A stretch of DNA of 39,681 nt from Actinomycetes bacterium (GTDB taxonomy: Bacteria; Actinomycetota; Acidimicrobiia; Acidimicrobiales; Acidimicrobiaceae). The stretch lies in assembly GCA_021803345.1 (NCBI GenBank), contig JAJZLS010000073.1, positions 1 through 39,681 on the forward strand, in the 5' to 3' direction. Every line of letters begins with the position of its first letter. Position 1 is the stretch's first letter. Positions 33,035-39,681 of this stretch are shown here, piece by piece. The position numbers and the translations under genes were made by a program. Under the pieces are notes generated by a model, which did no database searches, was not told where the DNA came from, and saw nothing but the letters and a program-made list of their open reading frames with translations.

Positions 33035-33151
33035 ATGTCTGAGATTACGTTCAATTCAAGTTACTTAATCATCGGATTACCGATGGGACCTTCTTTTATG
33101 TCCTTATCCACTGCAATCTTTATACCTGCCCAATTTGGGAATCAGCGATGA
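33035..33151 (+). CDS. 38-residue ORF coupled to the siroheme synthase gene
   Basis: ATG at 33035 follows an AAGGGGG ribosome site (33020–33026) 8 bases upstream, the strongest in this region. The frame encodes a mildly hydrophobic peptide (S-Y-L-I-I-G-L-P-M-G-P-S-F-M-S-L) and stops in ATGATGA-like fashion: its TGA at 33149–33151 overlaps the siroheme synthase ATG at 33148. That gene has no ribosome site of its own, so translation of the small ORF probably drives it. It is a coupled leader peptide or small membrane peptide; I recognise no family. Confidence 0.55.
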   Translation: MSEITFNSSYLIIGLPMGPSFMSLSTAIFIPAQFGNQR

Positions 33152-33756
33152 TAATTTCACTTCAACTAAAAAATAAGGCGGTTTTTATCGTCGGAGATAG
33201 CATCGAAGCCATCAAGAGGGCGAATCAATTCACAAGCGAAGGTGCCAAGGTCACCCTTTACGGATCGCCCTCAATCGAGTTACAAACTCTACTCAATTCT
33301 GGAATAGTTCAACGTGGTCGAATTCCACGCAGACACGAGCTTCGTAAGGCGTTTTTAGTAGTCGCTACAGATGGCAATCCTCGCATTAATAAGCGGCTGC
33401 ATGGCAGCCAACGAAGAATGAGATTTCTTCTAAACACTTTGGACGTAAAATCTAGTTGTAATTTCTATCATCTTGCTACCAGAAAACTACATGAGTCAAT
33501 TGAAATAGCTGTATCTACCAACGGCGCCTCTCCGGCATTTGCATCTCGCTACGCAGATCGGATCAGGGACTCATTCACCGATAAGGACAAAGAAGTATAC
33601 GATGCCTTCATCGAAACCCGGGCTGGTTTGAGAAATCTCGGCATCTCCGGATTTGATTTCGATTGGCTCGGGCTTGAGAAATCAGTTCGGTCCAAGGCTC
33701 GACAAGAAAGCAGAATGGAAATTAGCTCAAGAGGAAGTTCCGCTGCAACCAATTAA
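33148..33756 (+). CDS. Siroheme synthase, Met8/CysG N-terminal type
   Basis: Predicted precorrin-2 dehydrogenase and sirohydrochlorin ferrochelatase, making siroheme for the sulfite reductase encoded downstream. The 202-residue protein has a Rossmann start (LKNKAVFIVGDSIEAIKRANQF), the N-T-L-D-V-K-S-S-C-N-F segment equivalent to the N-x-x-D dehydrogenase/chelatase site, and IEIAVSTNGASPAFASRYADRIR typical of the family. The glycine loop reads G-D-S-I-E where most members have G-G-G-x-x-A, a mild deviation. No uroporphyrinogen methyltransferase domain is attached. The start overlaps the 38-codon ORF by 4 bases. cysC follows after about 110 bases. Confidence 0.85.
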   Translation: MIISLQLKNKAVFIVGDSIEAIKRANQFTSEGAKVTLYGSPSIELQTLLNSGIVQRGRIPRRHELRKAFLVVATDGNPRINKRLHGSQRRMRFLLNTLDVKSSCNFYHLATRKLHESIEIAVSTNGASPAFASRYADRIRDSFTDKDKEVYDAFIETRAGLRNLGISGFDFDWLGLEKSVRSKARQESRMEISSRGSSAATN

Positions 33757-33866
33757 CTCTTAGCAGTCAAATCTCGATTCAACCTAGGCAGCTGGGGGTT
33801 AGTGCGAGTTGATCGTGATTTGTGAAATATCCAGCTAATTAGTGACTCAATTGGAGGAAAATTATT

Positions 33867-34403
33867 ATGGCCCAATCAGCCCCAGTGCTCTGGTTTACAG
33901 GACTATCTGGCGCAGGAAAAACCACTATAGCTAGCGAAGTTATCCATCGACTTCAACGCAAGGGGGTGAGAGCCGAATTGCTCGATGGCGACGAGATTAG
34001 AAGCTCACTCTCATCTGACCTTGGTTTTTCAAGACAGGACCGGGATTTACAGGTCCAGCGAATTGGATGGATAGCAAATCTTCTGTCTCGAAACAATATT
34101 GTGGTTTTAGTCTCTGCGATAAGCCCATACAGGGAAGCTCGCAGTAAGGCTCTTGCAGGACTACAGCGAGGTTTAGAAATCTTCATCGACGCTTCGCTTG
34201 AAACCGTTGAAAAGCGGGACACTAAAGGTCTGTATAAAAAGGCAAGAGCAGGGGAGATCAAAGGATTCACTGGAATAGACGATCCATATGAACATCCTGA
34301 ATTTCCTGAACTGAGGATCAATACCGCAGAGAAATCTCTCCAACAGTCAGTTGAAGAAGTACTGACACTGTTGGTCAAGGAGGGGGTAATTGAGTCTGCC
34401 TAG
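33867..34403 (+). CDS. cysC: Adenylylsulfate kinase
   Basis: Phosphorylates APS to PAPS. The 178-residue protein shows Walker A GLSGAGKTT (12–20), LLDGDEIRSSLSSDLGFSRQDRD (substrate-contact region), S-A-I-S-P-Y-R, F-I-D-A-S-L-E-T-V-E-K-R-D, G-L-Y-K-K-A-R-A-G and the lid segment FTGIDDPYE. All family motifs are intact. GGAGG lies 9 bases before the ATG. The 3' end contains the ribosome site of cysH and overlaps it by 14 bases. Because the adjacent reductase is of the APS type, PAPS made here may serve sulfation instead of, or in addition to, reduction. Confidence 0.95.
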   Translation: MAQSAPVLWFTGLSGAGKTTIASEVIHRLQRKGVRAELLDGDEIRSSLSSDLGFSRQDRDLQVQRIGWIANLLSRNNIVVLVSAISPYREARSKALAGLQRGLEIFIDASLETVEKRDTKGLYKKARAGEIKGFTGIDDPYEHPEFPELRINTAEKSLQQSVEEVLTLLVKEGVIESA

Positions 34404-35037
34404 TTCAACCTCACCATATCAGACAGTTGAGTGGGCGATATCTACTTATCATGATCTGGTAATGACTACCGGTCTCAATCTATCCGGGCTTGTGCTTCTC
34501 GACATCGCGGTCAGTGCTGGCTATAAAGGCGATGTGGTTTTTGTAAATACTTCATTCCATTTTCCGGAGACTTTAGAGTTATGGGCCAACCTACAGAGAA
34601 AGTACCCTGAGCCTAACTTTATAACCCTGGAGCCAGAAACTGAAACAGGTTATCTGTTTGAAACTGATCCAGTTCGGTGCTGTCAAATCAATAAAGTTTC
34701 ACCTCTTGACAGATACCTTGCACGGACCAGGCCAACTGCTCTTCTGAACGCACGGACCAGAGAGAGTTCACAGACTCGCAGCTCGCTGGTCCTGGTCGAA
34801 GACGGAGATCCGGCAAGGATAAATCCCCTCATCGAGATGACCCGTAAAGACCTTGAAGTTTATTCAGTAGAACACAGTATAGATAAGCATCCGCTTTACG
34901 AAAACGGCTTCTTATCAATGGGTTGCTGGCCATGCACGAAAGCGGTAAGAAATGGCGAAGATCCACGTTCCGGTCGTTTCGCTGGACAGGGACGGACAGA
35001 GTGCGGCATGTGGGGAACCATTGGAATTACCAGATAA
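34390..35037 (+). CDS. cysH: Adenylylsulfate (APS) reductase, assimilatory
   Basis: Reduces activated sulfate to sulfite using thioredoxin. Cysteines C97, C98 (VRCCQINK), C179 and C182 (MGCWPCT) form the [4Fe-4S] site that marks APS-using enzymes; C205 in R-T-E-C-G-M-W is the catalytic thiol. V-F-V-N-T-S-F-H-F-P-E-T is the usual substrate-side block. TTG 34390 is chosen as start because AAGGAGGGGG (34377–34386) lies just upstream inside cysC; there is no ATG before the conserved N-terminus. At 215 residues it is slightly short of the family average. It is tightly coupled with cysC, and sat follows. Confidence 0.92.
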   Translation: MSLPSSTSPYQTVEWAISTYHDLVMTTGLNLSGLVLLDIAVSAGYKGDVVFVNTSFHFPETLELWANLQRKYPEPNFITLEPETETGYLFETDPVRCCQINKVSPLDRYLARTRPTALLNARTRESSQTRSSLVLVEDGDPARINPLIEMTRKDLEVYSVEHSIDKHPLYENGFLSMGCWPCTKAVRNGEDPRSGRFAGQGRTECGMWGTIGITR

Positions 35038-35090
35038 CTATTAATAATTTTACTCACAATGAAAATAATCTCAGAGAAGGAACCAAATAC

Positions 35091-36227
35091 ATGTCATCTA
35101 GTAATCTGCCCCTTCCGCACGGAGGCGAGCTGGTAAAGCTCAGACCAGCTCCTGTGATTTCGTCAAAGAACATTGTCCCATACAGGCTGACTCCCCGCCA
35201 ATTTGCAGATCTGGAAATGATATCGATCGGAGCCTATTCACCACTTTGCACATTTATGGGTAACGACGACTACCTGTCTGTAATCGAGAGCACGTCACTG
35301 GCAAACGGAACATTGTGGTCAATCCCCATTGTTTTCCAGGTGCACGTAGGACAAATCAGTCCCAACACACACGCTTTAGCGCTGATTGCTGAAAATGGTG
35401 TTCACGTTGCAACGCTCCAAATTGAAGAGCAATTTCACCTCAATTTAGAGCTCGAATCAGCAAAAATATACCAGACTAGTTCGCTTGAGCATCCTGGAGT
35501 AAAAGCACTATATGCTGGGGGCGAAATTGGAGTGACCGGAGAATTGACAGTCCATCAGGACCTCCGGGGCTACCAGGGAATTGAGCACACCACCCCTGCT
35601 CAAACCAGAGAGATTTTCACCGAGCGTCAATGGCGCACCATAGCTGCATTTCAAACCCGCAATCCAGTTCACCGGGCTCATGAATATCTACACAAGGTAG
35701 CGCTCGAATTAGTAGACGGCTTATTTCTTAATCCCCTGGTGGGCCAGACAAAGGGTGATGATGTTCCAGTCCCAGCCCGGATGGAAGCATATAAAGTCCT
35801 ACTGGAAAAATATTATCCAAAAGACCGAGTATTCTTGGGGATATACCCGGCTGCTATGCGCTACGCCGGTCCAAAGGAAGCAATATTACACGCGATCTCC
35901 CGCAAGAATTATGGTTGTACCCATTTCATCGTAGGCAGAGATCACGCCGGGGTAGGAAACTACTACGGCACGTATGCAGCCCAAGAGATTTTTGAAACTA
36001 TTGACAAATCCAAACTTGGTATTGAAATACTTAAGTTTGAACACAGCTTTTACTGCTCGCGCTGCGAACAAGTTGCCTCCAAGAGAACCTGTCCTCATGC
36101 ACCGGATTTTCATATTGCGCTCTCGGGAACCAAAGTAAGAGAACTGTTGTCAACCGGGGCAAATCTTCCCCCACAGTTTTCAAGACCAGAGGTGGCTGAA
36201 GTCCTCAGAGAAGCTTATGCGAAATAG
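35091..36227 (+). CDS. sat: Sulfate adenylyltransferase (ATP sulfurylase, homo-oligomeric type)
   Basis: Makes APS from ATP and sulfate. The 378-residue product has the nucleotide-site motif Q-T-R-N-P-V-H-R-A-H-E (about 180–190), LVGQTKGDDVP, AMRYAGPKEAILHA and G-R-D-H-A-G-V-G. A zinc-type CSRC...C-P-H cluster (about 320–337) is typical of bacterial Sat. The ATG at 35091 is supported by GAAGGAA 8 bases upstream and by the usual family N-terminus; the frame is open further upstream only because it overlaps cysH in another frame. No APS kinase domain is fused, consistent with the separate cysC. Confidence 0.95.
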   Translation: MSSSNLPLPHGGELVKLRPAPVISSKNIVPYRLTPRQFADLEMISIGAYSPLCTFMGNDDYLSVIESTSLANGTLWSIPIVFQVHVGQISPNTHALALIAENGVHVATLQIEEQFHLNLELESAKIYQTSSLEHPGVKALYAGGEIGVTGELTVHQDLRGYQGIEHTTPAQTREIFTERQWRTIAAFQTRNPVHRAHEYLHKVALELVDGLFLNPLVGQTKGDDVPVPARMEAYKVLLEKYYPKDRVFLGIYPAAMRYAGPKEAILHAISRKNYGCTHFIVGRDHAGVGNYYGTYAAQEIFETIDKSKLGIEILKFEHSFYCSRCEQVASKRTCPHAPDFHIALSGTKVRELLSTGANLPPQFSRPEVAEVLREAYAK

Positions 36228-36288
36228 TGCATCCGATTCGGTGAACTTATACTCGCCAGAGTCCCTTTTCAATAGTTAAGGAGATTGA

Positions 36289-38001
36289 ATGTCAGAACAA
36301 CAATCAAAAACACTTTCAAAAATAGAAGAAATTAAGATCAGTTCAAATCGGCTACGTGGCACGATTGCAGAGGAACTGGATAATGATCTCACTAGTTTCA
36401 GTTCAGATACTGAACAAGTGCTGAAATTCCATGGAATCTATAACCAGGATAACCGTGACGTTCGTGCAGAGCGTAAAAAAGCTGGACAGGACCTCGAACA
36501 TATATGCATGATAAGGTTAGCGTTACCAGGCGGTCGCCTTACTGCGCAACAGTATCTTCTTATCGACTCACTGTCTGACCTGGTGGGCAACGGCTCTTTG
36601 CGCGTAACTACACGGCAGGGAATCCAGTTTCACTTTGTGACAAAGAAAAATGTAAAGCAATCAATTAAAGAAGTGAACAAAATTCTCATAACGACCTATG
36701 CAGGTTGCGGTGATGTGGTTAGAAACGTCACCGCGTGCCCCTCTCCTCACCCTGAAATAGAGAATATCGGTCTTAGCGAGTTGGCAGAAGCAATCTCGAG
36801 GCGTTACAAGCCAGCATCAAAGGCATACTATGAAATCTGGCTCGACGGTGAGAAGCTAGAGACTGGATCTGAAAATGAAACGGAGACAATTTATGGTGAT
36901 GCTTATCTTCCTCGGAAATTTAAAATTGGATTAACCTCGGAAGATGATAATTGCATCGACGTACTGTCCTGCGACCTGGCCCTGGTTTTGTCAAAAACGG
37001 ATCACCAAAAGATCAAAATATTCGTAGGGGGGGGATTGGGACGGGCTCATGCCGACGACACTACCAAAGCCCTACTCGCTCAGCCGCTTACCCACATCAC
37101 TCGAGATCAGCTCTTCCCGGTGATCGATGGTATAATTGGCATTCAACGAGACAACGGTGATCGTTTCGACCGTAGCCACGCCCGATTCAAATATCTTGTA
37201 GAACAATGGGGAACACAAAAGATACTGGAAGAACTGGAAAAAAGAGTCGGCTTTGCACTGCCCGCCCTTGATGAGTTCCACTTCGGCGCCAGCGAAGATC
37301 ACTTGGGTTGGACTGAACAGAGTGATCATAAATTCAGCTATGGAGTCAAGGTACCAAGTGGCCGAATTATTGACACAACCTCGGCTAAATATAGATCTGC
37401 TATCAGGGAGATCGCATCTAGGTTTTCGGCATCGATTCGCTTCACCGCCAAAGAAGACGTCATCCTCAGCGATATAGAACTAGCTCAAAAAGAACAAGTT
37501 CTTGAAATTTTAGAGCGTCACGAAGTCCCTGTACCAGACGCTTATACCCCGGTATCGCGTCATGCTTTTGCCTGCCCAGCGCTTCCTACCTGTGGGCTGG
37601 CCTTAGCTGAATCTGAGAGGTTCCTTCCGACCTTGCTTGAGCAGTTAGACGATGCCACAGCAGAGCTTGGCTTACAAGATCTCGACATTGAACTTAGAAT
37701 GACCGGGTGCCCTAATGGATGCGCAAGACCCTACCTGGGTGAAATCGGCATTGTCGGAAGATCAAAAAAATCGTATGATATCTACCTTGGGGCAGATAAA
37801 TTCGGCAATCGCCTTGGCGAGATATATGCCACGGACGTGGTTAATGATTCCCTGGTCGACGCCTTGAAACCCATCCTTTCGTTATATGCAAAGGAAGCGG
37901 AACCGGTAGAGGGTTTTGGAGACTTCTGCAACAGGGTAGGCATCGATGAACTCAGAAAATATGCACCGGAACCCAGGAGGCGCAAGCTCAATGTTTCGTA
38001 A
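36289..38001 (+). CDS. Assimilatory sulfite reductase hemoprotein
   Basis: Reduces sulfite to sulfide with a siroheme–[4Fe-4S] centre. The two ferredoxin-like half domains each carry a substrate strand (R-V-T-T-R-Q-G-I-Q-F-H-F near 100 and the matching C-terminal one). The cluster cysteines are in CPALPTCGLALAESERF (about 429 and 435) and TGCPNGCARPYLGEIG (about 474 and 478). At 570 residues it resembles CysI-type hemoproteins, but no CysJ flavoprotein gene lies beside it, so ferredoxin or another donor may serve. AAGGAG precedes the ATG. It is the last gene of the sulfate operon; no terminator hairpin is visible after it. Confidence 0.93.
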   Translation: MSEQQSKTLSKIEEIKISSNRLRGTIAEELDNDLTSFSSDTEQVLKFHGIYNQDNRDVRAERKKAGQDLEHICMIRLALPGGRLTAQQYLLIDSLSDLVGNGSLRVTTRQGIQFHFVTKKNVKQSIKEVNKILITTYAGCGDVVRNVTACPSPHPEIENIGLSELAEAISRRYKPASKAYYEIWLDGEKLETGSENETETIYGDAYLPRKFKIGLTSEDDNCIDVLSCDLALVLSKTDHQKIKIFVGGGLGRAHADDTTKALLAQPLTHITRDQLFPVIDGIIGIQRDNGDRFDRSHARFKYLVEQWGTQKILEELEKRVGFALPALDEFHFGASEDHLGWTEQSDHKFSYGVKVPSGRIIDTTSAKYRSAIREIASRFSASIRFTAKEDVILSDIELAQKEQVLEILERHEVPVPDAYTPVSRHAFACPALPTCGLALAESERFLPTLLEQLDDATAELGLQDLDIELRMTGCPNGCARPYLGEIGIVGRSKKSYDIYLGADKFGNRLGEIYATDVVNDSLVDALKPILSLYAKEAEPVEGFGDFCNRVGIDELRKYAPEPRRRKLNVS

Positions 38002-38329
38002 CCGACCTTAAACTGGGACCCAGTAGAATAGCGGATATTAGAAGAGTAAAATATCCATTGCAATCAGCCGGGCCGCAATCGATTCTTGTAGGAGCAGTGT
38101 CTGAGCCTAAAGATGAAGCGAGCGAATTAATTTGCGCGCTGTCAATTGGCACGCGGTGGCATGGAAATATTGTCTCTATATAAGTTCGCAGCTACGAAGA
38201 TAACCGCCGAAAGCTAACGATTGCAGAGGTTTATGTTCAACAAGGTAATCCTGCCGGTTGTTACCCCAGGGTACCTTGCCTACATAGCAACTCAATGATA
38301 GCTTTGCAAGATAGAATCAAGGAGTACGG
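38002..38329. other. 328-bp gap between sulfite reductase and the DoxX-like gene
   Basis: No terminator hairpin or recognised RNA is seen. One plus-strand frame stays open across 38002–38179 without an ATG; it could begin at GTG 38096 (28 codons, AGGAG too close), so I do not call it a gene. GTTACCCCAGGGTAC near 38260–38275 contains a short palindrome. AAGGAG at 38321–38326 is the ribosome site of the next gene. Confidence 0.5.
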
Positions 38330-38779
38330 ATGATATTTGGAAAACGCTATTTTCACAATGTACCGACAAGATTAGTGGCCGGCGCATTTATTTTGAATTC
38401 TGGAATCTCCAAGCTTAAGGCCGACGACGCGCATCTCGATCAAGTATTTTCTACTGCGATTACTGCATATCCTTTCCTGGAGCCCGTTGGAGCATCGAAG
38501 TTCGGACGTCTACTTGGTTCCTATGAAACCACCGTGGGTTCTACGCTATTGATGCCGTTTGTTTCTGATCGCAAGGCTGGAATGGTGCTGCTTCCTCTGA
38601 CAGTAGCTTTAGTAGGGCTTTACCTGAAAATCCCTGGTATGCGCCAAGACGCAAGTTTGCGTCCTTCATCTCAAGGGATCGCCCTTGCAAAAGATAGCTG
38701 GCTTCTTGGGATCGCGTTAGGTCTTTTGCTTTCTACAAAGAAAGTAAAACCACATCTGCTGCCACAAACCGAAGCGTAA
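38330..38779 (+). CDS. DoxX-like membrane protein
   Basis: A 149-residue protein of the DoxX-like group with about four hydrophobic segments: TRLVAGAFILNSGISKLK at the N-terminus, a GRLLGSYETTVGSTLL segment, a V-L-L-P-L-T-V-A-L-V-G-L-Y-L segment and LLGIALGLLLS near the end. The R-x-x-x-G-x-F-x-x-x-G-x-x-K pattern at the N-terminus is the family's usual signature. Members are linked to quinone or oxidative-stress functions, but this one's role is not known. AAGGAG lies 6 bases before the ATG. It converges on the ABC-2 permease remnant. Confidence 0.75.
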   Translation: MIFGKRYFHNVPTRLVAGAFILNSGISKLKADDAHLDQVFSTAITAYPFLEPVGASKFGRLLGSYETTVGSTLLMPFVSDRKAGMVLLPLTVALVGLYLKIPGMRQDASLRPSSQGIALAKDSWLLGIALGLLLSTKKVKPHLLPQTEA

Positions 38780-38803
38780 CCTCTTCTAGCACAAACGTAT
38801 CTT

Positions 38804-39570
38804 TCAGCCGATAACACGCCTCGAAAGACCCTTTATAGAAACAATTCCCAGCCCAATCGAGAAGGCAACTATCGCGCCATAAACATAGATAAGACCCATA
38901 TGCGGAACTCCCTGGGTCAAAGCTGCCCTGAGTCCTTCGTTGATGTAAATCAGAGGATTAATTAAAACCCCAAATTTCAGCCAGGCTATGGGGGTGAGCG
39001 CTGACCAGGGATAGTACACAGCGCCAAGAAAAGTAATAGGAAGCACAATTATTGCAAATATCAATGGAACCTGGTTTGGCGGGATCAGGGTTCCAATCGT
39101 CAGACCCAAAATCCCCGAAAGTATCGCTGATAAGGGAATAATTGTAAGCAAAACCGGCCAATCAAAATGAAGATGAACCGGGGTAGCTGGGATGAAAAAA
39201 CCACAGGGAAAACGACTATGGCTGCAACAGTGGCCTGCAGGGCACCTGATAGTATCTTTTCAACCGCTAAGCCCCAAACCGGTATCGGCGCTAAAGCTCG
39301 ATCTTCAATCTCCTTTGTAAAACCAAACTCCTGAACCAAAGGCAATGCTACAGCCTGGATTGCCTGAAAAATGATCGAGATTCCCACGACTCCTGCTACA
39401 AGCAGTGTGGAAAACTCGGCAGATTTCGCACCCCCACCTCCAACCCCCTGACCGATTTTTGGAAAGACATAAGTAAAGACAAAGACGAATAACAGTGGTT
39501 GCATAATCACTCGTATAATAAAAAACATAAATGTTTTACGAAGCACCGCTATATCGTTTCCATTCACCAC
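38804..39570 (-). pseudogene. ABC-2 type transporter permease, split by a frameshift
   Basis: Two overlapping minus-strand frames together make one ABC-2 exporter permease. The N-terminal part (from 39570) has LRKTFMFFIIRVIMQPLLF, VFVFTYVFPKIGQ, E-F-G-F-T-K-E-I-E-D-R-A-L-A-P-I-P and V-E-K-I-L-S-G-A-L-Q-A; the C-terminal part has H-F-D-W-P-V-L-L, G-T-L-I-P-P-N-Q-V-P, Y-Y-P-W-S-A-L and NPLIYINEGLRAAL. The frames join without loss if the A6 run at 39195–39200 (T6 in the mRNA) had one more base, giving ...V-V-F-F-I-P-A-T-P-V-H-L-H-F-D-W-P. This is a natural mutation, slippage or a sequencing error. The real start is unclear: GTG 39570 is possible, and a stop lies at 39601. Confidence 0.8.
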
Positions 39571-39600
39571 CCATGACGGAGCACGCCAGCCAGATGTGAT

Positions 39601-39681
39601 TTAGGAGTAAGAAATAGTTTCTAGCGGGTGGAGCTGTATGCTCAAGTCCGCAGTGGCATCGGAGGCATCCAGGGGTGCCCG
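39601..39681 (-). other. Open frame running off the window edge, upstream of the ABC-2 permease
   Basis: Twenty-six codons are open from the window end to TAA at 39601–39603 (ending T-I-S-Y-S). ABC-2 permease genes usually follow their ATPase gene, so this could be its C-terminus, but no ATPase motif lies in the visible piece. Confidence 0.25.

Noticed and set aside
34923-35090. Extending sat upstream to an in-frame ATG inside cysH
   Set aside because: The extension is basic, lies out of frame over cysH, and the ATG at 35091 has its own ribosome site and the family's usual N-terminus.
38804-39570. Two separate ABC-2 permease genes
   Set aside because: The halves are complementary parts of one permease and join at a single homopolymer run.

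Overview
The window looks like chromosomal DNA of an actinobacterium with near-even base composition. The core gene order cmk–plsC–ispH–DUF512 radical SAM–der, the absence of an encoded CCA on tRNA-Pro, several GTG/TTG starts and the likely leaderless starts fit Actinomycetota. A deep branch such as Acidimicrobiia is my best guess, but this is inference from gene content, not a database result.

Region 1 (1–6835) is mostly housekeeping. The tail of an IS200/IS605-type TnpB gene and its right end lie directly against the start of cmk. Then follow plsC, a DUF1348 protein, ispH, a PDZ/radical-SAM DUF512 protein, der, a small zinc-ribbon membrane protein and tRNA-Pro(GGG). The TnpB remnant appears to have lost its third RuvC catalytic aspartate.

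Region 2 (6836–13975) is accessory and signalling DNA. It holds a MazEF-like toxin–antitoxin pair, a membrane-anchored Mrr-type nuclease whose N-terminus may be split by a frameshift, and an EAL protein with seven ERD heptad repeats at its C-terminus. Two tandem ornithine-cyclodeaminase/mu-crystallin paralogues and a GAF–GGDEF cyclase follow.

Region 3 (13995–32921) is a large, apparently uncharacterised catabolic locus. On the minus strand it has an intradiol (hydroxyquinol-type) dioxygenase and a maleylacetate reductase. On the plus strand it has a three-subunit molybdenum hydroxylase, then a GntR/FCD regulator (minus). A second plus-strand series is bicupin protein – Pch2/TRIP13-like AAA+ ATPase – ThDP enzyme. 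After a promoter and a structured leader of about 230 nt comes peptidase-M29-like metalloprotein – CbbQ/NorQ-type AAA+ – CbbO/NorD-type VWA protein – fused TctA-TctB permease – TctC lipoprotein, ending in a strong terminator. The striking point is that two unrelated AAA+ remodelling ATPases each overlap the 3' end of a putative metalloenzyme gene (bicupin/TRIP13-like and M29-like/CbbQ). My working hypothesis is a carboxylate or aromatic-acid uptake and degradation pathway in which two metalloenzymes each have a dedicated activase. The substrate cannot be read from the sequence.

Region 4 (32922–39681) is an assimilatory sulfate reduction operon: a coupled 38-codon ORF, siroheme synthase (Met8 type), cysC, an APS-type cysH, sat and sulfite reductase. 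A DoxX-like membrane protein follows, then an ABC-2 permease on the minus strand broken by a one-base frameshift in an A6 run.
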